DNA of 44,194 nucleotides, from assembly GCA_003149565.1 (NCBI GenBank), contig QCWH01000020.1, positions 1-44,194 on the forward strand. The letters run 5' to 3'. The notes below the pieces were generated by a model. It saw only the letters and a program-made list of their open reading frames with translations, made no database searches and was not told where the DNA came from. Below are positions 16,920 through 26,825 of the stretch, piece by piece. Source of the DNA: Marivita sp. XM-24bin2 (lineage in GTDB: Bacteria > Pseudomonadota > Alphaproteobacteria > Rhodobacterales > Rhodobacteraceae). Positions within the stretch are counted from its first letter, which is position 1, and each line of letters starts with the position of its first letter. A program made the position numbers and the translations under genes.

Positions 16920-18215
16920 TCACATTTCGAGCCCGGCTTTCCGGCTTTCGATTGCCGAAATCAATGTGAAACCTAAGCTGCGAAAGGGCTCTGGGGCCAT
17001 GAAGCTTGCATTGCCCATGACCGATGGGACTGTGTGCGCATCCCCGATATCCATAATCAAGTCTGCCAGATGAAAACCCAGCATCGTCCCTTTGGCTATG
17101 CCACTCCCATTGCACCCACCCGATGCATAAAGCCCGTCATCAAGTTTGCCCCAGCAGGGGGAACCGTTCATCGTAAGCGCTGTGGCGCCTGACCAGACAT
17201 ATTCGAAGTCGACATGGGAAAGGTTCGGCCAACGACGCGCAAATCGGTCATGAAGTTTCGCGGCAGCCTCGGAATGCTCAATACCCTTCTCATGCGCGTA
17301 AAGAGACCGGACCATGATCCTGTCTTGTCCGATCCGTCTGGATGTCGTGCCAAGGCGGTGCGGAGGCAGAAGACCCCAGGCCGGGGACCCGCCCAAATTT
17401 GATTGCTCTGAAGGTGTAAGAGGATTCGTGATTGCAGCATACGTGTAAATCGTCGCCATTCGCGATTTTAGAAAGCCGAGTTTGGGGATAAAACCGTTGT
17501 TGGCTAATATAACCGTGTGCGCCCTGACCAGACCTGCGGGGGTGTGCAAAATCCATTTGTTCTGCTGGCGTTCAAGTCGCTGAACAGGTGTGCTTTCGTA
17601 GAGCGTCAACTGGCTTGGCAACGCATCTGCCAATCCACGAACAAGGGCCGCAGGCTGTAGCAGGTATGTGTCTTTGATATAAAGTCCAAAGCGATAGTAG
17701 CCGGTCCCGGCCCGATCAAGGATGTCCTCGCGCGACAGGGCCTCGTGCTGGATCCCATTGATGCGTGCGACTTCGAGCACATTTCGAAGTGCGGCTTCGC
17801 CTGCTTGGGTTGCAGCGGCCCTGATCGCACCGGGCTTTTCTAGCTCGCATTGAATACCATGCCCGGCCACAAGACCTATCAGCCAATCCAGCGCCGCGCG
17901 CATCAACACGGTCTGCCGCATGGCAGCCACCGCACTCTCTGCGGTGGCATTGCGTGGTAACACTTCGGAACTTGTAAATCCTGAATTACGACCGGAGGAG
18001 CCTTCACCTACCTCGCTGGCCTCAAAGATCGCAATACTCGCTTGGTCGTCCAGCTCGTGCAATCGGCGGGCAGCAGCAAGGCCAGTAAAACCCGCGCCGA
18101 TCACGGCGAAATCCACTGATATATCCTGCTCCAAAGACGGCCTCGCCTTACGCTTGGGCAACATATCGTTCCATCCGCAGATGGCATCATAGCTGGGGTA
18201 GGTTTGCTTAGGCAT
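16920..18215 (-). CDS. FAD-dependent amine/amino-acid oxidoreductase (DadA/PuuB-like DAO family)
   Basis: This 431-residue protein from ATG 18215 (an in-frame TTG lies 15 bp upstream) has the Rossmann FAD motif VIGAGFTGLAAARRLHE about residues 38-54. A second conserved block, GSSGRNSGF, contacts the flavin in DAO-family enzymes. The C-terminal GLYASGGCNGSGIAKGTMLG closes the FAD site. The order matches gamma-glutamylputrescine oxidase (PuuB) and related secondary-amine oxidases. These oxidise an N-substituted amino acid or amine with release of aldehyde or 2-oxoacid. It is last in the minus-strand operon after the GGT-like and YdiJ-like genes, with a 39-bp gap. The exact substrate is unknown; sarcosine-type substrates fit the hydantoinase context. 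Confidence 0.87.
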   Translation of the reverse strand: MPKQTYPSYDAICGWNDMLPKRKARPSLEQDISVDFAVIGAGFTGLAAARRLHELDDQASIAIFEASEVGEGSSGRNSGFTSSEVLPRNATAESAVAAMRQTVLMRAALDWLIGLVAGHGIQCELEKPGAIRAAATQAGEAALRNVLEVARINGIQHEALSREDILDRAGTGYYRFGLYIKDTYLLQPAALVRGLADALPSQLTLYESTPVQRLERQQNKWILHTPAGLVRAHTVILANNGFIPKLGFLKSRMATIYTYAAITNPLTPSEQSNLGGSPAWGLLPPHRLGTTSRRIGQDRIMVRSLYAHEKGIEHSEAAAKLHDRFARRWPNLSHVDFEYVWSGATALTMNGSPCWGKLDDGLYASGGCNGSGIAKGTMLGFHLADLIMDIGDAHTVPSVMGNASFMAPEPFRSLGFTLISAIESRKAGLEM

Positions 18216-18254
18216 TGCAGCTCTGTACAAAAGATCGCGTGTAGTCGACCGTCA

Positions 18255-21191
18255 TCATTCATTTCGGCCAATGTTGAAAGCTCTATCCAACGCTTCGATG
18301 GGATGCTCGGGCCGGCGGCCGGTGAAGCGGGCGGATTGGCAGCGGCAGGAAAATCCAGACGCCACTGGTGTTCGGCTGATGTTTTGCAAAGGTTCACGCC
18401 AGGACAGGTCGAAGATTTCTTGTGATAATTCCCGGTGTTCCGTTTCGTGCCCGAACATCCCTGCCATCCCGCAGCAGCCAACCGTCTCGGTGATTAAATC
18501 CAAATTGCAGGTGGCGAATACCCCTTGCCAAAGAGCGGTGTGACCTGGGTCGCCCGACGCCTGGGTGCAGTGTGGCATCAGCGCCATCGCAGACCTGTTT
18601 TCTGCATGCGGCAGCTTATCGTGATGAATACTCAGGAACTCTTCGAGCGATAGGATTTCGATACAATGCTTGACCAGAGGCCATTCCTGTCTCAACGCCA
18701 TCAGAACGGCAGGTTCTATGACGACAAGAGGTGCTCCAGTTTTTGCTAGTGCCTTTAGATGAGGCAGAGTCCGGTCGCAAACCTGTCCATATGCGTCAAG
18801 GAAACCGCGCACCTGCAAGGCTTTGCCCATCGCGACCGGTGGTGTCGCATGAACACTGAACCCCATGCGTTTTAAGATGCGGGCTGCGGCAATCAATGGA
18901 CCTGTGTCGAAGAGTCCAAGGAAGCTGTCGATGACAAGAATGGCCGATTTTTCAGGCGGTGCCGTCAGTTTGGGGCGGTCTATCTGGATGATGTTGGCCC
19001 CGGCCTGTTGTAAGGCGCGTTCGACCGGCAGAGTGGCGAACTTGGGCAAATTACAAAATCCAAACTGACGGGTGGGCGCTACGGATAGCATAGCGTTGGC
19101 CACGCGCGGCATGTGGCGAGCCGCCAGTGTCAGGGGCTCCATCCAGCGCACCAGATGATCACGTCTTGGACGAGGCACTGTCGCATAATGTCGATGAAGA
19201 AATTCCGCCTTCATAGTGGGAATATCAACGCGCACAGGACAAAGCGACGTGCAGGATTTGCATGACAAACAGGTGTCCAAGCTTTCGGCCAATGCCAAAG
19301 CGGCCGTTTTCGTGGATAAACCGGTCTTGTCGATGGCCCGTTGCTGTAGCCAGTCGCGGATCAGTGCAGCCCGTCCTTTGGGGGATTGGACGCGGTCACC
19401 GGTCGCTTTGTATGACGGGCACATGGTGCGAACCGGGGACCAGTCAAAACACGCGCCATTCCCATTACATGCTATCGCTTGGCTGAAATCCTGTCGCGCG
19501 TCTTTTTCGATCTCGGCATCGGCTGCGCCTCGAAACGGTACGGTGTCGATCCGCAGCAATGGCGTGCTGGTCGCAAGTGACTGGACCAATTTGTCCGGAT
19601 TTAAAAGGTTCTCGGGATCGCAAATCGTTTTGATCTGGCGCATCAGTTTATACAGCGCTGGGCCAACCCGATTTTCCAGGTATTCGCCGCGCACGCCCTT
19701 ACCATGTTCGCCCCAAATCAGCCCGCCATGACGCTTTGCAAGTGCCGCTACCGCGTCGGAAATCGGTCGGATGCGTTCACGGTCTGTCGGTTCCAACATG
19801 TCGAGCATCGGACGGACATGCACGCAGCCGACATCAGCATGCCCGAACATCCCGTAGTCGAGCCCATGATCGTCAAGAAGCGCGCGGAATTCAGAGACGA
19901 AGTCTTCCAGCCGTTCCGGTGGTACAGCTGCGTCCTCGACAAAGGCTGTACCGCGTCGAGGTCCATCTCCGGATGCAAGCAAACCCACGGCCTCGCTACG
20001 CAATGCTGCCATTCCCGCCATTTCGACCGGATCATGCGTTCCCGATAAGCCCATGCTACGAATTTTGGATGTGTTTGCTGCAATTTCGAGCGCCGCGATC
20101 TTTGCCGCGACGTCATCCCGGGTATCTCCAGAAACTTCGGCAAAGAGCAGACCGCCGGAATCAGCTAGATCGCCTAGCATCGGCAGCACTGAATTCCAAA
20201 CGGGGGCTGCGCGTCCGAGTTCTATCACTTTGCCATCAAGGAATTCGATCGCGTCCGGGTCTGCCGCCAAAAGGTCCGGCACCGCCCTCAACGCCGTGTC
20301 ACAATCCGCGTATCCTATCACCACTGCTCCGCGGTGGTGCGGGATGCGGGACAGACGAAGGGTAAGCTGGCCGATCAGCGCCAGCGTGCCCTCTGATCCG
20401 GCCAATAAGCGCGTCAAAGATAGGCCGCCATCCTGATGTCGTACCTGGTCGAGATTATATCCAGTCAACCCGCGATTCATTTTGGGAAACACGCGGGTGA
20501 TGTCATCTAGATAGCTAGGTAATGTATCGCGGAGGAACTTTGTGAGGTTTCCAAGAACGCTGTCTTCCTTGGCGATTTTCTCAACCTCGTACCTGTCAAG
20601 ATCGCGCAGTTTATCCTGTGTGCCGTCGGGCCAGATCACGTTTGCGGAAACCACATGATCCGACGTTCGACCAAAGCGGCGTGACCCCTTGCCGGACGCG
20701 TCAGTGGACACCATCCCGCCCAGTGTTGCGCGGGTCGCTGAGGACACCGAAGGCCCGAACATCCAACCGAAGGGGCGCAGAGCGGCATTCAACTGATCCA
20801 GAATAACGCCCGGCTCAACCACTGCAATCCCGGCTTCTGCGTCGATATCGACAATTCGGTTCATATGCCGTGAGCAATCCATAGCCACGGAATTGGTCAG
20901 CGACTGTCCGTTCGTGCCGGTTCCACCGCCACGAGCGGTGATCGCTACTCCATGCTGTGCGGCCTGTGTCATCGCCACTGCCATTGACGTCATGTCGTGG
21001 GGTTCAAGAACAGCATGCGGCAGGCGCTGATAGATGCTGTTGTCGGTAGAAAGAACGATACGCGCAGCCCGTTCGGTCTGGACCCCACCGTTCCATTCCA
21101 TTGCGTCCAAAGCAGCAATGAAGGAAGCGATGGCAGGCTCCTCCAACGTGAGGCGCGCATACTGATCGACGGCGCGGTGTCGTGCGTTCAT
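18255..21191 (-). CDS. YdiJ-like FAD and Fe-S D-2-hydroxyacid dehydrogenase
   Basis: This large 978-residue oxidoreductase is built like E. coli YdiJ. A PCMH FAD-binding domain contains TARGGGTGTNGQSL (residues 88-98 for the glycine core), then the FAD C-terminal domain with FGHADVGCVHVRPML. A cysteine-rich segment (Cys575 to Cys591) and the 4Fe-4S motif CLSCKSCTSLCP (641-652) follow, with a C-terminal CCG domain (GCCGMAG, 905). Relatives oxidise D-2-hydroxyglutarate or D-lactate and pass electrons to the quinone pool. ATG 21191 overlaps the stop of the GGT-like gene as ATGA, so translation is coupled. It fits removal of a 2-hydroxyacid arising in the pathway; which acid is not decidable here. 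Confidence 0.88.
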   Translation of the reverse strand: MNARHRAVDQYARLTLEEPAIASFIAALDAMEWNGGVQTERAARIVLSTDNSIYQRLPHAVLEPHDMTSMAVAMTQAAQHGVAITARGGGTGTNGQSLTNSVAMDCSRHMNRIVDIDAEAGIAVVEPGVILDQLNAALRPFGWMFGPSVSSATRATLGGMVSTDASGKGSRRFGRTSDHVVSANVIWPDGTQDKLRDLDRYEVEKIAKEDSVLGNLTKFLRDTLPSYLDDITRVFPKMNRGLTGYNLDQVRHQDGGLSLTRLLAGSEGTLALIGQLTLRLSRIPHHRGAVVIGYADCDTALRAVPDLLAADPDAIEFLDGKVIELGRAAPVWNSVLPMLGDLADSGGLLFAEVSGDTRDDVAAKIAALEIAANTSKIRSMGLSGTHDPVEMAGMAALRSEAVGLLASGDGPRRGTAFVEDAAVPPERLEDFVSEFRALLDDHGLDYGMFGHADVGCVHVRPMLDMLEPTDRERIRPISDAVAALAKRHGGLIWGEHGKGVRGEYLENRVGPALYKLMRQIKTICDPENLLNPDKLVQSLATSTPLLRIDTVPFRGAADAEIEKDARQDFSQAIACNGNGACFDWSPVRTMCPSYKATGDRVQSPKGRAALIRDWLQQRAIDKTGLSTKTAALALAESLDTCLSCKSCTSLCPVRVDIPTMKAEFLHRHYATVPRPRRDHLVRWMEPLTLAARHMPRVANAMLSVAPTRQFGFCNLPKFATLPVERALQQAGANIIQIDRPKLTAPPEKSAILVIDSFLGLFDTGPLIAAARILKRMGFSVHATPPVAMGKALQVRGFLDAYGQVCDRTLPHLKALAKTGAPLVVIEPAVLMALRQEWPLVKHCIEILSLEEFLSIHHDKLPHAENRSAMALMPHCTQASGDPGHTALWQGVFATCNLDLITETVGCCGMAGMFGHETEHRELSQEIFDLSWREPLQNISRTPVASGFSCRCQSARFTGRRPEHPIEALDRAFNIGRNE

Positions 21192-22870
21192 TTTGGATCT
21201 TTGTCGGGTGCGCGCCCTGGCCAGAACCGTATTCCCGGACGGGCGCGACCGCCGCCCAACGCCGCGACAGTGCCATCCGCCCGCCAGCACGCGGCCCCTT
21301 CCAGCATGCCGTCCGGGTGAAAGGCGATGGCGTTCATGCCGCCGCCAACATGAGGCATGCGTCTAACCTTGTGACCAAGGGATCCGAGCGCGTCTTCAAT
21401 GGGGGCAAGCGTTTTCTCGATTTCGAGCTCGTATCCTTCTGTCCAGATGCGAGGGGCCTCGATCGCGTGTTGAAGGCTCATACCGTGGTCAATCAAGTTG
21501 ACGATGGCCTGCAGTGCCGATGGAAAGATCCGCAGTCCGCCGGGTAGTCCAATAGCAAATGCCAACGTGTTGTCTTTCAGCACGATCATCGGTGCCATGG
21601 ATGTTGGCACCCTTTTGCCTGGAGCGACCGATAAGGCGCGACCAGGATGCGGATCGAAATTCATCATGTAGTTGTTAGGAATGATGCCGGTCCCTGGCAC
21701 CATGAAACGCGCACCAAAGATCCCATTGATGGTGTGGGTCGCTGACACGACATTGCCATTTGCGTCGGCGACCGTGACATGCGTGGTGTCATGGCTTTCG
21801 TAGCCACTGGCAACCAGAGTCGGCTTTGCAACATTCCGTAAGCGGCTTTGACAGTCGGCGGAATATGCTTTGGAAATCAGCTTTTCGACCGGAACATCTA
21901 TGAAATCTGGATCACCGCTCGCGGCGCGGCGATCTTCAAAACCTATGCGGATGACCTCGGCCATGAGGTGAAGGCCCTCGGCTGTTCCAAAGCCCAAGCC
22001 GGCCACATCGTGCGGTTCGAGAATGTTCAACATCTGGGCGATATGCACACCCGAAGAGGCAGGCGGCGGCGGACCCACTATCTCGTACCCGCGATAAGTG
22101 CCTGTCACCGCATTACGCATCTTCACCTGATAGGTGCGCAGATCGTCCAAGGTCAGCCAACCAGCATCTTCCGCGCCGGTCGCGATGCGGTTTGCTAGCG
22201 CTGCGCCTAGGCTGCCGCCATGCAATGCGGCCGCACCGTGGGTTTCGATCTGGCGCAGGGCATCGGCGAATTCGCTTTGGACAAGACGCGCACCCGCAGC
22301 AAGGGGCGTTCCGCCGGGCATCAATACATCGGCTATGACGGAATCCCGAGAGAGATCTTCCGCAGCCTCGCTAATTGCGCCTGATAGATACGGCGTAATG
22401 GCAAACCCGCGTTCGGCCAGTTTGATTGCCGGGGCGATCACGTCGGAAAACAGCAAGACACCGTGATCGGCCTGCATCTTGCACCATGCAGCAAGGTTGC
22501 CGGGAACGGCAACGGCGCTTGCCCCCAATGCAGACCGACGTCCGACCGTTTCCATGTGGTTCGGCGGTTCGTCGGACACGGGATCGTAGATTTCGGGGTG
22601 GGTGTTTGCCGGGGCCTGTGCCATTCCGTCGAACACTAGGTGTTGACCATCGGCCAAACGCACATGGGCCAAGCCGCCGCCCGCTATGCCAACCATCATG
22701 GGCTCGACAACGCAAAGCGCCAGCAATGACGCGACAGCGGCATCAATCGCGTTTCCGCCAGCCGCGAGGATTTCGTACCCGGCGGCCGATCCAAGTGGGT
22801 GATTGGTAACCACCATGCCGCCACGCCCCAAAGCAGGCGTTTTTTCACAATCAAAGGGAAGGGCTGTCAT
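21188..22870 (-). CDS. Gamma-glutamyltransferase-family protein, no signal peptide
   Basis: This 560-residue Ntn-hydrolase precursor should self-cleave before Thr362 in ESHDTTHVTVAD, the conserved TTH nucleophile site. Downstream GKRVPTSMAPMIV corresponds to the SSM oxyanion region, and GLPGG to the glutamate-binding loop (SS and GSPGG in E. coli GGT; here TS and GLPGG). Known enzymes cleave gamma-glutamyl amides such as glutathione. The N-terminus (MTALPFDCEKTPALGRGG) lacks a signal peptide, so unlike E. coli GGT this one should work in the cytoplasm on imported substrate. It is first in the minus-strand operon, divergent from hyuA. Some family members are cephalosporin acylases or act on other amides. 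Confidence 0.88.
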   Translation of the reverse strand: MTALPFDCEKTPALGRGGMVVTNHPLGSAAGYEILAAGGNAIDAAVASLLALCVVEPMMVGIAGGGLAHVRLADGQHLVFDGMAQAPANTHPEIYDPVSDEPPNHMETVGRRSALGASAVAVPGNLAAWCKMQADHGVLLFSDVIAPAIKLAERGFAITPYLSGAISEAAEDLSRDSVIADVLMPGGTPLAAGARLVQSEFADALRQIETHGAAALHGGSLGAALANRIATGAEDAGWLTLDDLRTYQVKMRNAVTGTYRGYEIVGPPPPASSGVHIAQMLNILEPHDVAGLGFGTAEGLHLMAEVIRIGFEDRRAASGDPDFIDVPVEKLISKAYSADCQSRLRNVAKPTLVASGYESHDTTHVTVADANGNVVSATHTINGIFGARFMVPGTGIIPNNYMMNFDPHPGRALSVAPGKRVPTSMAPMIVLKDNTLAFAIGLPGGLRIFPSALQAIVNLIDHGMSLQHAIEAPRIWTEGYELEIEKTLAPIEDALGSLGHKVRRMPHVGGGMNAIAFHPDGMLEGAACWRADGTVAALGGGRARPGIRFWPGRAPDKDPK

Positions 22871-23087
22871 GGAGCGTGTACCTCGCGCGCGACTCCTAAA
22901 TCATGGTGCCTGATTAGTTCGAGCTTGGCCAAATAAGAAAATTCTTGCTCGCAACAAATGTTTTGAATTGGACGCTGGACGTTTCCACAGGTTCCACTGG
23001 AACCAGCAAAAGACCGTCCACCAACAAGGGATATAGCATTATGTCGTCGCCCATTCAGAGCGTTGTCAGTTTGGCTGGGGATGCGTT
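22871..23087. promoter_or_regulatory. Divergent promoter region of the GGT-like and hyuA operons
   Basis: These 217 bp lie between the start codons of the two divergent operons. They contain the 24-bp element at 22951-22974 that recurs upstream of the creatininase-like gene. The element begins GCAACAA and ends AATTGGACG. Just upstream, TTGC-TC-GCAA (22945-22954) is a small palindrome. Further on, GGTTCCACTGGAACC (22992-23006) is a perfect 7-bp inverted repeat with one central base and a second candidate operator. No firm -10/-35 pair was identified. Confidence 0.6.
22951..22974 (+). promoter_or_regulatory. Shared 24-bp element, copy 1
   Basis: Twenty of 24 positions are identical to 32196-32219. 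Conserved parts are GCAACAA, TTTT and AATTGGACG; the differences fall at positions 8-10 and 15. It lies 113 bp before hyuA and 80 bp before the divergent GGT-like gene. Matching stops at both ends. It may be an operator or promoter of a common regulator. Confidence 0.65.
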
Positions 23088-25187
23088 GTGAAGGATGAAG
23101 CCGCACAAGTGGAGCCGACATTTTCTTGGCGGGTTGGGGTGGACTCGGGGGGGACTTTTACGGATGTCTGTCTGTTTGATGCCTCAAGTGGCGACATATC
23201 GGTTTGGAAAGTCGCATCGACGCCGGATGATCCATCTCGCGGTATCGCAGTGGGTGTTGACGAGGCGTTAGAGACGCATGGAGTCGCTGCAAGGGATCGG
23301 TCTGCCGCAGTCGCCTATCTTGGTCATGGCACGACGGTCGCAACCAATGCGCTTATCACAGGGGCAGGAGCCCGCGTCGGGCTGATCACAACTGCTGGGT
23401 TTCGCGATCTGCTCGAGATTGGCCGACAGAAACGCCCTGATCTTTATGATCTGTCCCTTGCCAAACCCAAAACACTGGTTCCCCGAGAATTGCGCTTTGA
23501 AGTGAGCGAACGCTTGCTGCACACAGGGGATGTTGCGATTGCGTTGGACGAGGACGCGGTGCGAACAGCCGCACGGCAGATGCGGGATGAGGGAGTTGCA
23601 GCCGTTGCGATATGCTTTCTCTATGCATTCCTCAACCCTGATCACGAACGCATCGCCAAGCGCATTGTGGCTGAAGAAATGCCGGATGCCTTCCTTTGCG
23701 CCAGTCACGACATTGCGCCGGAATTCCGGGAGTTTGAACGATTGTCGACCGTGACGGTCAACGCCTATCTCGGCCCAATAATGCATCGCTACATCAGTCG
23801 CCTCAGCCCTCGGTTTACCGATATGGGCGTTTTGGTGCCGCCGCATTTGACCCAGTCCAACGGCGGCGTTGTTCGGTTTGAAGCGGCCGCTCAAACCCCC
23901 GTTCGCGCAGTTTTATCAGGTCCGTCGACCGGTGTTGTTGCGGCGCGGGCGATTGGAACTCGGGCCGGGGTTGAGGACATCATCACTTTTGACATGGGCG
24001 GCACATCGTCTGACGTCGCTTTGATGGCAGGTGGAGATGTGACGCAGACCAACGAGAGCACAGTGCACGGGTATCCCATCAAGGCACCGATGCTGGATAT
24101 TCACACGGTGGGCGCAGGTGGTGGATCCATTGCGTCGATCGACTCTGGCGGGCTGCTTAAGGTCGGGCCTGAAAGCGCCGGCGCTGATCCGGGACCGGTA
24201 TGTTATGGTCTAGGCGCAAACCAACCGACCGTGACGGATGCCAATATCGTTCTCCAGATACTGAACCCAAGCCATTTGCTGGATGGGCGTATGAAAGTGC
24301 GTCGCGACCTTGCTGTTGATGCGATTGCCAAGATTGCGGCAAAGCTTGGCTTGGGGGTGGAGGAAACCGCGCAGGGCATCCTGTCTGTGGTGACGGCCAA
24401 TATGGCCAAGGCCATTCGCGTGATTTCGGTCCAACGCGGCCACGATCCGCGCGGCTATGCTTTGATGGCATTTGGCGGGGCCGGGCCGTTGCATGCAGTG
24501 CGACTTGCTCAGGAACTAGGAATGGAGCGTGTCATCGTACCACGCAATCCGGGTATCTTGTGCGCAATGGGTCTTTTGCTTACAGACCTGCGCGCAGATT
24601 TTTCCAGCACCTTTCTCGTTTCGCTGGAAGCCGGGTCACTTTCCCAAATCTCGACCACCATGTCCGAGGTCGAAATACAAGCCGAAGCCTGGTTCGAGGA
24701 GGAAGCGATACCGGCAGAGCATCGTCGAACAGCGCGTCGCATCGACATGCGTTACGAAGGCCAAAACCATGAATTGCCGATACCGGTTCCGGACGGCTGC
24801 TTGGACGCAGCCATGCTTGAAGGTCTCAAGGAGGCATTCGCCGAAGCGCATACTCGGATGTATGGGTTTGCAGTTGAGGGCGAGCGGATCAACTGCGTCA
24901 CATTCCGCGTCGAAGCGACCGGGGTCGTTCAAAAGGCCGACCTTTCCGAAGCCGAGCTTGGTCCAGAAGACGCTGCTATCGCCAAGACAGGAACGCGGGA
25001 CGTGTGGTATCCTGAAACCGGCACATTCACGCAAACCGAGCTTTATGCGCGAGACAAACTGCGGCCAGGCATGGTTTTTAACGGTCCCGCTATCGTTGAA
25101 CAAATGGACACCACCACATTGATCCCGCCGAAAGTGACTGTGCGGATCGACCGGTTGGACAACCTTATTCTGGAGCTTGCATCATGA
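23088..25187 (+). CDS. hyuA: Hydantoinase A / 5-oxoprolinase alpha subunit (HyuA)
   Basis: The 699-residue subunit carries the actin-like ATPase fold of the HyuA/oxoprolinase family. Visible blocks are VGVDSGGTFTDV (16-27, phosphate loop), ERLSTVTVNAYLGPIM, TFDMGGTSSDVALM (second phosphate site), VGAGGGSIASID and GPESAGADPGPVCYG. With HyuB it uses ATP to open cyclic amides: 5-oxoproline to glutamate, or N-methylhydantoin to N-carbamoylsarcosine. The GTG start at 23088 has GGGGA a few bases upstream. The stop overlaps hyuB (ATGA), and the ABC importer follows. The neighbouring GGT-like enzyme would fit a 5-oxoprolinase; the creatininase-like and amine oxidase genes would fit a hydantoinase. 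Sequence alone does not decide. Confidence 0.92.
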   Translation: MKDEAAQVEPTFSWRVGVDSGGTFTDVCLFDASSGDISVWKVASTPDDPSRGIAVGVDEALETHGVAARDRSAAVAYLGHGTTVATNALITGAGARVGLITTAGFRDLLEIGRQKRPDLYDLSLAKPKTLVPRELRFEVSERLLHTGDVAIALDEDAVRTAARQMRDEGVAAVAICFLYAFLNPDHERIAKRIVAEEMPDAFLCASHDIAPEFREFERLSTVTVNAYLGPIMHRYISRLSPRFTDMGVLVPPHLTQSNGGVVRFEAAAQTPVRAVLSGPSTGVVAARAIGTRAGVEDIITFDMGGTSSDVALMAGGDVTQTNESTVHGYPIKAPMLDIHTVGAGGGSIASIDSGGLLKVGPESAGADPGPVCYGLGANQPTVTDANIVLQILNPSHLLDGRMKVRRDLAVDAIAKIAAKLGLGVEETAQGILSVVTANMAKAIRVISVQRGHDPRGYALMAFGGAGPLHAVRLAQELGMERVIVPRNPGILCAMGLLLTDLRADFSSTFLVSLEAGSLSQISTTMSEVEIQAEAWFEEEAIPAEHRRTARRIDMRYEGQNHELPIPVPDGCLDAAMLEGLKEAFAEAHTRMYGFAVEGERINCVTFRVEATGVVQKADLSEAELGPEDAAIAKTGTRDVWYPETGTFTQTELYARDKLRPGMVFNGPAIVEQMDTTTLIPPKVTVRIDRLDNLILELAS

Positions 25188-26764
25188 GCGCCGATCTTGA
25201 TCCCATCACCGTCGAGGTGATCGGTGCCGCGCTGTCGTCAATTGTCGAAGAAACCGGCGAGGCGCTGGTGCGCGCATCTTATTCCACTAACATAAAAGAG
25301 CGCCGAGACTGCTCGACCGCGCTGTTTGATCGGGAAGGCCGCACCTTGTGTCAGGCAGAGCATATTCCGATCCATCTGGGCAGCTTTCTCGATTTCATTC
25401 CAATGATCCTAGACGTTCACGACCCCGCGAATATGCGCCCAGGTGATGTTTTCATTGGCAATGATGCCTATCGCGGCGGCGGCACACATCTGCCCGACAT
25501 CGTCTTGGCCGAACCGATCTTCATCGACGGTGCATTGGTCGCTTGGACGGTGAACCTGGCGCATCATTCTGATTTCGTAGATCGCGCCCATGCGCATATT
25601 TACCAGGAAGGCATGCGTATTCCGCCGATCCGGCTTTATCGCGCGGGTGCGCTGCAAACGGATGTGCAGGAATTGATCTTGCTGAATTGTCAGGTCCCGC
25701 GTGAACGGTTATCAGATCTGCGTGCGCAAATGGCAGCCAATCGCGTCGGCGTGCAACGCTTTACGGACCTGTGCGAACGTTATGGCGTGGACACGGTGCT
25801 GGCCTCGGGCGAAGCGCTTCTTGATTACGCCGAGCGCAAGATGCGCGCCGGGTTGGAGGCGCTTCCCGACGGGCGTTGGCGGTTCGAGGATGTGTTCGAC
25901 AGCTTGGACTTTGACGAAGCGCTGCCCATCGCTGTGGAAATCACCATCGCCGGCAGCGATATTCGTTTGGATTTCGAGGCCCCGCCACAAGTGCGATCCG
26001 GCATCAACATGACGCGCACGGCGCTCTTGGCGACTGTCTATTATATCGTGAAATCCGTGGTTGATCCCACCGTTCTGCCCAATGCAGGTCTGGCGCGTCC
26101 GATCACTGTTTTAGCGCCTGATGGCTCCATCCTGAACTGTGCGCATCCAGCAGCGGTGAATGGCAGGGTTCAAACCTGCCAACGGGTTGCCGACCTGATC
26201 CTTGGCGCACTTGCGCAAGCCGCGCCAGAGCGTGTTTCTGCCTGCACCAATTCATCCTGCACCGTAGCGGTGTTTTCTGGTACTCGGCAAACTGGTCCTG
26301 ACGTCGGCACGTACTGGGTTTATCTTGAAACCATTGGAGGAGGTGGCGGCGCCCGGGCTGAAGCAGATGGTTTGGACGGTATCCACGTACATGTAACCAA
26401 CACGTCCAACCTGCCGATTGAAGCGCTGGAGCTGGAATACCCACTGATCCTTGAACGCTACGAACTCATCGACGGCTCTGGTGGCGCAGGGATGCATCGT
26501 GGCGGTATGGGGCTGCGCCGGGTTTATCGCGCGACCGAAGACTGCATGGTGTCTGTGGACATTTCACGAAACCTGTCGCGGTCCTGGGGGTTGGAGGGTG
26601 GCGGTTCGGGGGGGCACGGTGGCTTTACCGTAAGTCCAGACACTGACGCATTTGTTCGCGGTAAAGGAACCCTTCGCGCCGGTGAATGGCTTGAAGTGAT
26701 AACACCCGGAGGTGGCGGGTATGGCCGTGCGATCGGCTCGCGTGCTGATCTGGCTGCACAATGA
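25184..26764 (+). CDS. hyuB: Hydantoinase B / 5-oxoprolinase beta subunit (HyuB)
   Basis: This 526-residue partner of HyuA begins LDPITVEVIGAALSSIVEE, typical of the family. Diagnostic blocks are STNIKERRDCSTALFD, AEHIPIHLGSF, GDVFIGNDAYRGGGTHLPD, EGMRIPPIRLY and the C-terminal glycine-rich segments GGGGGARAEADG and GLEGGGSGGHGG. The AHHSDFVD segment is at the position where family members carry the AHxxDxGG metal-type motif; here the Gly pair is replaced. HyuB holds the ring-opening hydrolase site and needs HyuA for ATP use. ATG 25184 overlaps the hyuA stop. A substrate-binding protein gene follows 61 bp later in the same operon. Confidence 0.92.
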   Translation: MSADLDPITVEVIGAALSSIVEETGEALVRASYSTNIKERRDCSTALFDREGRTLCQAEHIPIHLGSFLDFIPMILDVHDPANMRPGDVFIGNDAYRGGGTHLPDIVLAEPIFIDGALVAWTVNLAHHSDFVDRAHAHIYQEGMRIPPIRLYRAGALQTDVQELILLNCQVPRERLSDLRAQMAANRVGVQRFTDLCERYGVDTVLASGEALLDYAERKMRAGLEALPDGRWRFEDVFDSLDFDEALPIAVEITIAGSDIRLDFEAPPQVRSGINMTRTALLATVYYIVKSVVDPTVLPNAGLARPITVLAPDGSILNCAHPAAVNGRVQTCQRVADLILGALAQAAPERVSACTNSSCTVAVFSGTRQTGPDVGTYWVYLETIGGGGGARAEADGLDGIHVHVTNTSNLPIEALELEYPLILERYELIDGSGGAGMHRGGMGLRRVYRATEDCMVSVDISRNLSRSWGLEGGGSGGHGGFTVSPDTDAFVRGKGTLRAGEWLEVITPGGGGYGRAIGSRADLAAQ

Positions 26765-26825
26765 CGATCATAATTTCTGCCAAGGAGCCGGCAAAAGGCT
26801 TCGCATTCAACAAGGAGAACCTGAC

